From contig NC_084927.1 of NCBI RefSeq assembly GCF_958298935.1, positions 34,104,501 through 34,168,500 of the forward strand: a DNA stretch of 64,000 nt, in the 5' to 3' direction. The DNA is from Phragmites australis. Its lineage: Eukaryota; Streptophyta; Magnoliopsida; Poales; Poaceae. Below are positions 22,416-33,179 of this stretch, piece after piece. Within the stretch, counting starts at the first letter, position 1. The number at the start of each line of letters is the position of its first letter. A program made the translations under genes and the position numbers. A model generated the notes under the pieces. The model was not told the origin of the DNA and did no database searches. It saw only the letters and a program-made list of their open reading frames with translations.

Positions 22416-25400
22416 CTACATGTCGGCTCTGCGCTTGTGCTTGCGGTTCGAAGGTCCGCTCCTACCGCTGCCCTGCGTTGCCTGAATTTTCTTGCTGAAG
22501 AGTAGCAGTACGCCAGAACCACAAGGGCAACGAGTAGGTCAAGGGAATGCCATTTCATGCCAAAACTGCAGTATCAATGGTCAAATACTAGGAAGCTCCA
22601 GGTGCAAGCTGACTGACCAGAAAGCGGCTGACAAAATCTTGTAGATGGAGAACATCGGCAGCACAAACAAAGCGGATGCCTGCAATGCAACCGGGCGACG
22701 CACCGGTGAGTTTCGGAGCAACGGCAAATTTGAGCGGCGCAGGTCGAGCTACCAGGGAGCTTACCGTGGCCCATGCCAGCCTATCAGTTGAAAGCGGTTT
22801 CAGCAGCTCGTTGTCGTCCATGTAGTGCTTGACTCCTCTCTGAACCTGCACAGCACTGGTAATGAATTCTGGGATCCATGAAGGGAAAACCAGTAGAAGC
22901 CTACAAGGCTGTACCTGACGATGGTATACGCTTGTCGACGCAACAAGCCTTCTCCAAATGGATGTTACGGGCATCAAGTAAGGTTCAAGAACCACACTTG
23001 CTCTAGACAGATGAGGTTCGGATGCTGCAACAATCTGGGTGATGTACGGTTGGGTGAACTTCTTGGATTCCTAGAGGAGTAACATGATTCAGTTTCAGAA
23101 TAAGACATCAGTAGGTCAACCACGCAATGCGATGAGAAGGATGCTATGCTATGCATCAGCACCTGCCAATGATGATACGAAGATTCTTTTGCCTTGATCA
23201 TACATGGTTGCATAGCGTCTCTGCAGACTCTGTATGCTGCGGTACTCTTGGTAGCCACTGCCGATACATATGACGCGGTAGTATTCCAAAGTGAGTTGAT
23301 ATGTACTTTGGCGATAGGAACCAATTTCTTCAAGGTAAAAGAAAACATTATGAGTCAGAGAATCCATGAAAATGTGAAGGGAAGTGTTTCAGTTCAACAG
23401 AAGAAATGCCTTTTTTCCTTATTGTCGTGAAACATGACTATGCATGTCATTGCATGGCCTGAACCTAATCCATGACAATGCAGATTGCGAACTAGTAGAT
23501 GGTGTCAAATACAAAAGTGGAAATAATCAATTTTTAAGATTTTTAACATGGAATTTACATGAGAATATATGCCTCCCTTTTTGAGGAAAAAAAGAAAGAG
23601 AAATACTATGTCTGCAAGAACCTACATTTTGTATGGTCTGCAAGTGTGGCTCCATTAATTGACGAGCATATGACAATTTCTCAGCAACCTATCCAATTGA
23701 CAAAACAAGTGAACAGTGCATTTAGAAACATTTTCCCTAGGAATTGCCTCAACAGAAAAAAAAAAAACACTCCAGGAATCATCGTTATTAATTTAATAGG
23801 AAAAAACCAACCTTTTGAATCGGAGGATCAAATACAGGTTTCCCATGGACATGCCATTTGGCAGATGCTAAATCCTGAAAATGCATAAAATAAAACCAAA
23901 TTGAAGTTGACAGCTACTGGAACACATCTAATTCAATGAGGACGCCTAAACTGACAACGTACAACATGCACTGCGAGCCAATGTGGAAGCCACATTCCAT
24001 GAACCTGAAAACAAACCGTAATGCGTTCAGGAATATAGTAATGGAAACATCATGCTATCATTTCACAATAGCATAACATTGTAAGGAACCAAAGAGTGTG
24101 TATCAGACTTCCTAAATAAAACTAAACAGTTCTGATACCTTTTCCAATTCTTCAGCCTTCGATTTTTCTTCTTTTTCCAATTCAGCAAGTTCATCCTGAG
24201 CAAATCACATTAAGCATGGAACTAAAATATAATTCTTGGAGAGTTCTTTTAATCATTCTTCTTGTGTACCAACCTGTGCATGCTGAAGTTTGCCTTCGAG
24301 CTCCCGAAGTTTCTTCCTCTGCTCAATATTGGTCTTCTCAACCTGGAAATGATGTAATTTGTGTTATAAAATTTGTGACAATCAAACACTACATCATATT
24401 AGAACATGTACTTACACTCTCCAACTTGCACCTAAGTTCATGCGAGGTTTCCTCAGCTTCCGTAGCCCGGACTTCTAATGACTCCCCTTTCCGAACTTGA
24501 TCTTCCAAATCACTACCCAGCCTCTCAATCTGTTCGTATCCTACATTACTCAATTTGCATTTTGGGTGCAACATCAATTATCAAAAAATGTGCTTCTCTT
24601 ACCTGCTTCTGAAGCGCTGCGTTATGTTTGCTTGCCTTCATCACTGATTCATCGTCAGCCACATTCACCTTCTAATTCAACAGCAAACAGAAGAAAATTA
24701 AGGTCACGAGATATCTCACAAACAAAAGAGAATACATGGGAGTAACTATGAATATTTGAATTTAAGGAGAGCCGGGTTTAAACCCATGACAGCAAGTACG
24801 GATGGTGAGCGCACCCCCCCCCCCCCCTCTCCCCACCACCGGATCTCACCCCGAGTCCGGCGTCCACCCCATCCCTGCCGCCGCTGCCTCCGCCTACTCT
24901 GCTTGCTCCCTCATTTTGGCCTGGTGCTTTGAGCTCGGGTCGGACGAAGGAGCGGCAGTGGCTCATGACACTCCTGTCTCTGCGTCCTCTTCGTCCGCTC
25001 GGTCTCCCTCCGTTCTGCCATGCCTTGCCGTCCCAGCACCATCCGCTGTTCGTCTTTCAACGGATCATAAGGGGAAGGCCGTCCTGCGCATGACAAGTGT
25101 TGGATCCATCTCCAACCACGTTCCTTCCGCCGGTTTCATGGCAACCGCTAGGAGAGCTCGGCTAGCCCTGCCTTTGCCCGGTGCACGCCCAACCTCCAGA
25201 CCGCAGTTGGACTCGCTGTGCAGTGCCGAGGATGACGGATGGACCCTAGTCTCTAGCCATCGTCAGGGTCGGAGGACGAAGATGGGAGGTGGTCGACAGC
25301 CCTCTCCGCCGCCCAAGCGAAGCTTACCTTAGACGGGCGTTGTCTCAATTGCCTTTCCACGTCGCACTGCCGGGTGGATTGCCGGCTGCCCCCCAGGTGC

Positions 25401-28400
25401 TTTCCGGACGTCGCCGTCAAGTTCCTAGCTTTTCGTCCAACGGTTCCACGCCGGTGGGCTCGGACGCGATGGGCGCTACGTCGGGGCACTCTCCCGGATC
25501 TATGCCTTCTAGGTCACTGGCTTTCGGGCCTACCCCGCCCGGCTCCCCTACGGCATCTACGGCTATCCCATCTCCGCCTGGCCTGCAGCAGCGTGGAATT
25601 TAGACCTCCGGCCATCTGTCTTCTGCCGTTGAGGTCGTTGTCCCAACATCCTCTCACGCTGCGCCTCGACGCATCGTTCATTCGTTCCATGATCCGAGGC
25701 CTTCTCTGCGGAGGAAGGTGAGCTTCGTTGGGCACTCTTGGCTTACGCCGACCGTGCACGCCAGGGACTCCCGGCTACGCAGCTCTCCAATTGTCTCTCG
25801 GGCGCCCTGACTATATAGGTGGAGGGGTTCAGCATCAAGACCTTCAGCCCAACTTCATCACCGTGTGCAGATCTCAGTCGGTTCGCGACGCCATTGTCAG
25901 CGGACATCATTTGGTTCTTCCGGCCTTGGACACGGTTGGCGAGCGCGTGCGTTGGGATCCTGGCTTACAGGGTGGTGATCGCCCTAGGTGGGGTTCCTCT
26001 GCACACCTGGTCGGTTTCCACCGCTCAGCACATCCTCGGCGACTTATGCTGGGTCGAGCGACTGGAGGTTCCGGCCAACTTGGCGGATAGGGCGGATCTC
26101 GCCGTTCTACGGCCGTTGCTTGGTGCGATCAGCCGCAAAGCTTTCTCGCCAGCGTTGTTATGGAGGTGATCGCACTGAACGGTGTTGTTTGTTACGATGA
26201 CCCTAGCTTCCAGCAGCTGTTCGGTAATCTTCCGTCATACATCATGGAGAAACGCACTCTGCGCTACAACATCTTCATCTGCCTACTCTCTCTGGCCGAG
26301 TTCCGAGCGCCTTCATCCTCGAGCAGCGACGACTCCGTTCCTTCCGACGACGGGAATGGTGAATTCGACGGTAGGCTCGCCCGTGGCATGGGCCGTTCTG
26401 GACTACCTACGGGAAGGCGGCTCTCTATCCTGCCTTTATTGGATCCGGCATGGGGTGCCGCCTTGCAGGAACGGGCCTTTTCTTGTGGCGTTCGTTGGGC
26501 GGCCGGTGTCCTTCCTCCTTCGACTTCGATGGTGGTTCCCTTCGGATCCGTCCAGGTCTCGTCTCCCGAGGCACCATGTTTGGTGCCCCCGCTAGGCTCA
26601 GAGGAGCCCATGCCGCGCTTGCTCACCTTGCGGCGCTCCTCTGACAAAGCTGCTCGACCCCGCGGCGGATTCCTTCCCTGCCCATGGCATTTCCTCGCTT
26701 AGGGACTTTGACCCTATGATTGAGGAGGGCCTCCCCAAGAACGTTTGGCAGGACGCGCCCAGGACCTGCCAATGCGCGCCCGACACATAAAGTTGGTGTA
26801 CTCAAGGCGTCGTCGGTTTCCCGGGGACAGAGCGTGTTTTGAGCAGGTTGAGGATGCGGGCGCTGTAGTGGTCACCAGCACTCTTGCCACCTGCCTGTTG
26901 GAGGACCATCCATCTCCAAGGCTCGGGCTATGGCCCTCCTCTCTTTCTGCTTCGCGCAGCCTAGCATCGCGTCAAAGTGCGCTGCTAAGAAGCCACACCT
27001 GTTGTCGGACGGCAAGCAGGAGCCCGCGTGATGGCCGTCGCCATGGCGTTGCCGTCCGTGCCAACACCGTGTCCAACATCACGTCTCCAGGGGACCAGTC
27101 TCCTGGGACTCCTCTGTGCTCTCCTTCCTTTAAGGTCTCACCAGGGAGATTTCGGCTCCCTTCGCGATGACTCCTGGCAAGTTCCCTCCAGTGGCTGCTT
27201 CGGTCAGGGTCCCCAGGAGGAGCGTCCGCCTGGCATCTTAGTCTAGGCTCTCTACCGTCTGTCCGTCCAAGCGTGGAGAGGTCCTACTTATAAGCCGGCT
27301 TGGTCTCATCAAGGACGAAGAGACCATTTCACCACAACTTCACCAAGCCTACGTCCGGATCTTCAAGCGACCCTTATCTGAATAGCACATCCAAGCCATT
27401 TGGGAGCTCTTCCCTGGCCAGGGCCTCATTTCCGGGGCATCCCCACCCACCTCTGAGGCATGAGCGACACCGTCTGCTCTGGTTGTTTATTTGGATGAAT
27501 AACTTCAATAGATAACTTCAACATTCTTAGTTGGAATGTCCGCGGTCTCAATTGTGAGGCTCGCCAGCTTGTTGGCAGGTCTGTGGTCATGGATCATAAT
27601 GCGTTGGTGGTTTGTTTGTTGGAGACGAAGCTGGACAACATCATCCCTTACCTAGTTAACGAGATTTGTGGCCCTACCATTTCTGGGTATTCCTTTTTGC
27701 TTGCGGCCAGCACCCGGGGCGGCGTGCTTGTTGCGTGTCGTCGGCTGCTATCCTTAACTTATGTCCAAGTCGATCATTTCTCCATCTCCGTCTCCATCTC
27801 CTCTCAAGAGGACGGCAGTTTCTTCCTGACGGCTATCTATGGGCCTAATGATGTAAGTAGCCGCAACATTTTTCTTGCTGAGTTCTCCGCAGTCCGTTCG
27901 CTGCTTCCGGGACCGTGGTTGGTAATCAGAGATTTCAACATGATCGCCTCCACAGAAGATAAGAACAATGCGAACATTAACAGGTGTTCAATTGCTTGGT
28001 TTCACCGTTTTATTAGCAACCACGAACTACATGATTTACACCTTTTTGGGCAACGTTACACCTGGTCTAACAAACGGTCTTCTTCGACCCTTGTGCGACT
28101 TGACCGGGCCCTGGAATCCTCGGATTGGGACGCCGCTTTCCCTGAATGTTTCTTTCTAGCTTTGCCTTCAGAGTGTTCGAACCATTGACCCATACTACTT
28201 TCGACTGTGGTGCATACCCGTTGGAGGCGTCGGTTCCATTTTGAGGTTTTTTGGGTCCGGATGCCGGGCTTCCTAGAGGATGTTCAAAAAGGTTGGGTGA
28301 TGTTGCCTGATGAATTATCCAAGCCCCCCTTCTTGCGGTTGCATTTATTGCTCAAGCGCGTGGCCAAGGAACTCCAACGCTGGAGCAGCTCAACTATTGG

Positions 28401-31400
28401 CAACATGAGAGAGCAGTTGCTTATCGCTCGAGATGTCGTCATTCGCTTGGAGACCACCCAGGAAAGACGTGTTCTCACGTTAGCAGGGTCAGAGCTTCGC
28501 AAAAGGCTCAAGATGCTCTGCCTAGGACTGGCCTCCCTCGAGCGTACGATTGTGAGGAATCGGTCGATAGCTGCTTGGCTGCGTGATGGAGGCGTTGATA
28601 CCAGACTCTTCCACTTTTTTGCCAAGCATCGTGTGCACAACAACTCAATCACCTCGCTCTCAGTGTTGTTCGCCCATTTCAACTCCATCATGAGGACTGC
28701 TCGTTCCAAGGACTTCACCATAAACCTACAGGATCTTAGCATTCTCCCCCTCGACCTGAGCTCGTTGGACACACCTTTCAGCCAGGAGGAGATCCTTGTG
28801 GCATTTAAGAGCATGCACATAAATAAGGCCCCCGACCCGGATGGTTTCATGATTGAGTTTTATCGTGCTGCCTAGCCGATCATTAAGAATGATGTCACCT
28901 TGGCCATCGACGCCTTTGCCTTAGGAGATCGTAGAGGCCGCAACTGGCTAAATGATGCACCGATCATTCTGTTGCCGAAGAAAGTGGACGCCACCACCGC
29001 AGCTGATTACCGTCCCATCAGTTTGATTCACAGTGTGGGCAAGCTCATCACTAAGGCAATGGCCCTCTGTCTTGCACCTCGACTTAACTCATGTATCTCT
29101 TCTAGTCAAAGTACTTTCATTGCCGGTTGGTGCATCCATGAGAACTACAAGTTGGTGCATTCCACTGCTAGGCTTCTCAAGAAGGTCAAACAACCAAAGG
29201 TTTTGCTCAAGCTTGACATCTCTAAGGCTTTTGACTCCATTAATTGGGCCTTCTTTCTTGAGGTTTTAGCGGCGTGGGGATTCGGCCCTCGATGGTGCAG
29301 TTGGGTGGAGGCCATCATGTGTTCTTCGTCAAATTAGATCCTCCTCAATTCCATCCATAGGCCTTCACTTGTCCATGCCAATGGCCTTCGACAACGCGAC
29401 TCCCTCTCACCGTTTTTGTTCGTGATTGTCGTGGATATCCTTGCTCGTCTCCTGAATTTGGCCGGTGAGGCAACCATCCTACAACCTACAGGGCACACTT
29501 CTATTGTTCATAGTTTCTCCTTCTACGCGAACGACGTGGTTGTGTTCTTATCTCCCACTCAACGGGACATTCGAGCACACCTTGCCATCCTCAATTTCTT
29601 TGGAGCAATCTCAGGCCTCAAAACCAACCTTGCAAAATGTGTTGCCGTTCCCATCTGTTGTGGTGAGGATGACATTCACAGTGTTGTTGGTGAGCTCCCT
29701 TGAGGACTCTCATCTTTCCCAATTCAATATCTTGGAGTGCCTCTTACGGTCGGTTGTCTCCGCAAAAGCCATTTACACCCGCTGGTTGACTTGATTGCAG
29801 CTAAGTTACCTCATTGATAGGCCAAATTGATCTCTAAACCGGGTCATGCCACTTTGGTCTGGACTGTCATCTCATCAACCCCGTTGCACACAATCATCTC
29901 CATAGCGGTACCCCCCGGCTTATCAAGGGAATTGACAAGATAAGGAAGGCCTTTTTATGGGCAGGGACAAAAGAACATCTGGTGGGCGTTGTTCCCTCTC
30001 CTGGCCAAGGGTCTGCTGACCTCTCAAATACGATGGCCTCAGCATTCAAGATCTCTAGGTCGCTAGTCTCGCTCTTCGTCTAAGGTGGATCTAGTGGCAA
30101 TGGTGTGAGCCTTACAAACCATGGGCCAAGCTTCCTCTGCATCACGAGAAAGAGGTGGTCGCTTTGTTCCATGTGTCAACCAGGTGGGAGGTTGGCAATG
30201 GAAATTATGTTCTCCTTTTGGTCAGACAACTGGATCAATGGGGGTTCAATCAAAGCTTCAGCGCCTGATCTATTTCTCTGTGTTGCTCCTTCTACATCGA
30301 GGAAGAGGACTATGAGTGAAGCCTTGCAAGACCGAAAATGGGTCAAAGACATTTCGGGCCCATTGTCTATCTCGGTGATTATACAGTATCTGGAGCTCTA
30401 GAGCCAACTCAAACCTGTCAACCTGACCAACGATGAGGATCGAGCGATTTGGAAATGGTCCAGTTTTGGACATTTCTCGTCCACATCGGCTTATCAGGCC
30501 ATGTTTCTGGGTTCCATCCAGTTCGAAAGTGCTACTGTGTTATGGAAAACTTGGGCTCCCTCCAAGGTAAAATTCTTCGGTTGGTTGGCCCTTCATGGCC
30601 GACTTTGGATAGCGGCAAGGCAACGATAGCGTGGCCTCCAAACTGATGATTCTTGCGCTCATTGCTCGCAACTTCTAGAAACTACTGACCATCTTCTGCT
30701 CCATTGTATTTTGCCTAGGAGATATGGCAGCGGATCTTAGGAATCCATGCACCGGCATCAACGACTACGCTGTGTAATTGGTGGATTGATGTGTGAAGCC
30801 GCGTTGACAGCAAGCTTCAGCGAGGTTTAGACTCCCTGATCCTTCTCGTTTGTTGGGGGATTTGGTTATCTTGCAATGACATCACATTCAACAATTGTTG
30901 CATTTCTTCGGATTTCTTGGTGGCCCTCATTAGAGACGACATCTGCCGGTGGTGCGAAGCCAGGGCAAAGAAGTTAGGGATAACCATGCAGCGGTTACAC
31001 CGCGTTGGCCCGATCACCTGACCTTAGGCATCCCTAGTTTACCTAGTTGATCTTACGCGTGTACACTTTCAGTTTGGCATGATCAGCCTGTGGCCTTTTC
31101 TTTGACCCGTCGGGTCGTCGTGTAATCTCATACTTTATTTTCTACTTAATACAAAAATAGACAGCTCCCTTGCGTATTCGGAAAAAAATCCCATAACGGC
31201 AGGAACTCAACAATCAAAACCTTGCACTCTGACACTAGAATTAGGGAAACCTATTGCTTCATAAATCTTGTGTTCTACCACTAGGTCATGTGGTTGTCCC
31301 CACAGAAACAAGATTAGGCGGCACTAATTCTTAAGTTACATGCGCTCAATTGCTAATATTACCACCCACCTTGTGTCACAATCAGTCAGTCATCTGAACC

Positions 31401-32232
31401 CGTTATACATGCTTCCTTGTGAAACAGTACAATGCAAACAAATTGACATGGAATCTACAGGCAAGGCTTGATGATAGTTTGTCACGTATGCACCATGCCC
31501 CTTAAAAAAATGCACTATGTCCTGGCACTGTCAAATTTGCACACCTCCAGTTCCATTGGTGTTTGAATAGAAAGATTAAAATAAGAAAAATGAGAAGACG
31601 TTTTCATCTCACCTGCGGAACTTCTAGTTTGCCTACCAATGCTGCCATCTGTGCCGTCCTCTCCCTGACAACACTCTCCAGCTGCAAGGTCTCCTCCTTC
31701 CTCCTGCTGATCTCATCCTCTAAAGCCGAAGAACTTAATTCTTTCACACAGTAAAATAACGAGGAATCAGGTAGCTCTTCCCTTGCACAGCCAAGAGAAT
31801 TTAACAAGAAACAACATCTAAAAGGCCTGCTCTCACGAAGACAACAAAATTTTAGCAAATATCGCAGTATATCACATACGACCGTGAATTCAGAGTCTGG
31901 AAATCATAGCAAAATAACCACGACCAATATCATATAGAAACTAGAGATGGTACCTCTTTTCGTAACAAGAAGAAATAAAAAAAGAAGGCTAGATGATGCG
32001 GTCATGTGCTACAATAATGCCAACTAATCCACGGACGAGCAAAACGAGAACTATATACATATGAAGATGATTTACGTGAAGGCTCACCTAAAGACGCGAC
32101 CTTGGATCTGAGCATCTGAACTTCCTGTTCTTGCTCGTGCGACGGAGAGACAGAGATCGCATCGCACCGGATTCGAACAAAGCATGAGCAGAGAATTACG
32201 GCAGCGATTAGAACATCGCGACTGTTTGCCAT
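22416..32232 (-). CDS. Secretory-pathway coiled-coil protein with C-terminal membrane anchor (At2g24420/At4g31340-like)
   Basis: Fourteen exons: 32088-32232, 31613-31719, 24603-24671, 24416-24529, 24274-24342, 24139-24195, 23963-24004, 23812-23874, 23626-23679, 23163-23327, 22915-23070, 22765-22845, 22618-22679 and 22416-22494. They close in phase to 420 residues. Residues 1-24 are a signal peptide (VLIAAVILCSCF core). Residues 35-190 are heptad-like coiled coil rich in Glu/Lys/Leu. Then come VHGMWLPHWLAVH and Trp/Pro/His-spaced amphipathic repeats (MEPHLQ, TQPYITQ, SEPHLSR, LEPYLMP, about 222-347). A hydrophobic helix follows (ASALFVLPMFSIYKIL, about 375-392) and a basic tail ending KHKRRADM. 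This order matches the plant family annotated as myosin-heavy-chain-like or DNA-repair-ATPase-related; those names are not functional evidence. Intron 2 (24672-31612, 6.9 kb) carries an antisense LINE, yet the reading frame is intact. Confidence 0.85.
24802..27510 (+). pseudogene. LINE ORF1 (gag-like) remnant
   Basis: Frame-jumping translation gives a Pro/Ser-rich start, a DDGWTLVSSHRQGRR segment (25225-25270) and a DUF4283-like stretch with FFRPWTRLASACVG, YRVVIALGGVPLHTW and ILGDLCWVERLE at about 25910-26070. These are usual in grass LINE ORF1 proteins, which bind the element RNA. At least four frame changes are needed, so it is not expressible as one protein. No intact zinc knuckle was seen. 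Confidence 0.7.
27511..31050 (+). pseudogene. LINE ORF2 remnant: endonuclease, reverse transcriptase, zf-RVT
   Basis: An endonuclease domain starts near 27515 (NILSWNVRGLN) and includes ETKLD, GPNDV, DFNMIAS and the RYTWSNKR...RLDRAL block. Its final catalytic SDH is now SNH followed by a stop (about 28184). The reverse transcriptase includes DYRPISLIHSVGKL, KLDISKAFDSINW and a catalytic box reading YANDVVVF instead of YADD. GLRQGDPLSP is changed to GLRQRDSLSP and a stop lies at about 29336. A downstream KFFGWLALHGRLW...CAHCSQLLETTDHLLLHC is the zf-RVT region. Both catalytic centres are mutated. Confidence 0.88.
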
Positions 32233-32449
32233 TGCTCAATTCCTCTCTCCTGATTCCTCCTTGAGTTACCACTGCTTCTATTCTTCGGATGATACCCTGC
32301 CTGCTATCCTGTTCCTCCTCCTCACGAATCTTCAGGGTCGCCCATGGGTGCCCGCTGATAGAGTTTTGCGGGAGCTGCAGGCGGAAGTAACCGGTTTTGC
32401 TTCCAAGTGTTTTCTCTGTTTGCTAATTTGGAAACCGCACTGCGTGGCC

Positions 32450-32481
32450 GTACACGTGGTAAGGTTGCTGCGTACACGTGG
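32450..32481. promoter_or_regulatory. Two G-box/ABRE motifs upstream of the coiled-coil gene
   Basis: CGTACACGTGG occurs twice, with CACGTG cores at 32453-32458 and 32475-32480, 22 bp (about two helical turns) apart and roughly 220-250 bp upstream of the start codon. CACGTG with a flanking G is a binding site for plant bZIP and bHLH factors, including ABA-response factors. A role in vivo is inferred only. Confidence 0.5.
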
Positions 32482-33065
32482 ACTTTCGCTGCTTGGGGGC
32501 TGATGACACGTTGTGCGCAAGGATACGACCGATTAGACCGTGATTATGAGAATTAATTTTTGTAAGACTTCTTGTCAATTCTCGTAGGATTTTGATCTAA
32601 GCTTTTCTTTTTTTTATTCAATGGCTGCACATGTAAAGGAGAGAAGTAGAGAATACGTATCGCGTTAGGTCTACGAATCTTTAAAAAAACAGATTTTATA
32701 AAATTTACTTTCGTAATTATGACCTGGGAGAACTTCTCTCTACCACTAGAACCAAGCCTACCAAATTACGAAAAATACCAAGACCACAGTGGAGATGGTT
32801 GTATCCTCGATATATTAAGGATTAAAATTTAAATTTACTTATTATGTGTTTCATCGAGACGAAATTTATTTTAGTCGTAGACTATGTGTCGTCGATAGCA
32901 AGTCATTCTTAATAACTTTATCAATCTTTAATCTCCACAACTTTCATCTTCAATATGTTTATGTGAATAAGTATGTATACTAATATAAGTGTGCGGGTCT
33001 ATATATTGCACTGGTATTTCTAAACAAGCTTCTCTCTACCACGGAAACTTGTGCAGGAATTAAAT

Positions 33066-33148
33066 CTTTATTCAACAGGTTGAGTGTTAAATTGATACAG
33101 CAAAAAATATTTATTCAAGAGGTTGAGTGTTAAATTGATAGAGCAAAA
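33066..33148. repeat. Short direct repeat, about 44 bp period
   Basis: TTTATTCAA.AGGTTGAGTGTTAAATTGATA.AGCAAAA occurs at about 33068 and 33112 with a few substitutions. Confidence 0.8.
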
Positions 33149-33179
33149 GTGGCCCAGCGGAAAGCGGAAAGCCTAGTGT

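Larger units (their letters stand above)
24800..31189 (+). mobile_element. Dead L1-type LINE retrotransposon in intron 2 of the coiled-coil gene
   Basis: The element is about 6.4 kb, GC-rich relative to the intron, and opposite in orientation to the host gene. It carries remnants of ORF1 and of an endonuclease/reverse-transcriptase ORF2, and ends in the plant-LINE style with TTGCGTATTCGG and a short A run. The flanks CCCATGACAGCAAGTAC (24783-24799) and CCCATAACGGCAGGAAC (31190-31206) agree at 13 of 17 positions and probably are a diverged target-site duplication. Many frameshifts and stops show the copy is old and inactive. Confidence 0.88.

Noticed and set aside
22388..22470. tRNA-Ser-like sequence on the plus strand (TGGCTAAGTGGTTGAGAGACTC ... 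GCGGTTCGAAGGTCCGC)
   Set aside because: Most of it is the antisense of the last coding exon and stop of the coiled-coil gene. The stems do not close into a cloverleaf and the B-box continuation is wrong.
24802..31017. Independent genes for the many GC-rich open frames at 24.8-31.0 kb
   Set aside because: They are frame fragments of one LINE (ORF1, endonuclease, reverse transcriptase, zf-RVT), plus antisense shadows.
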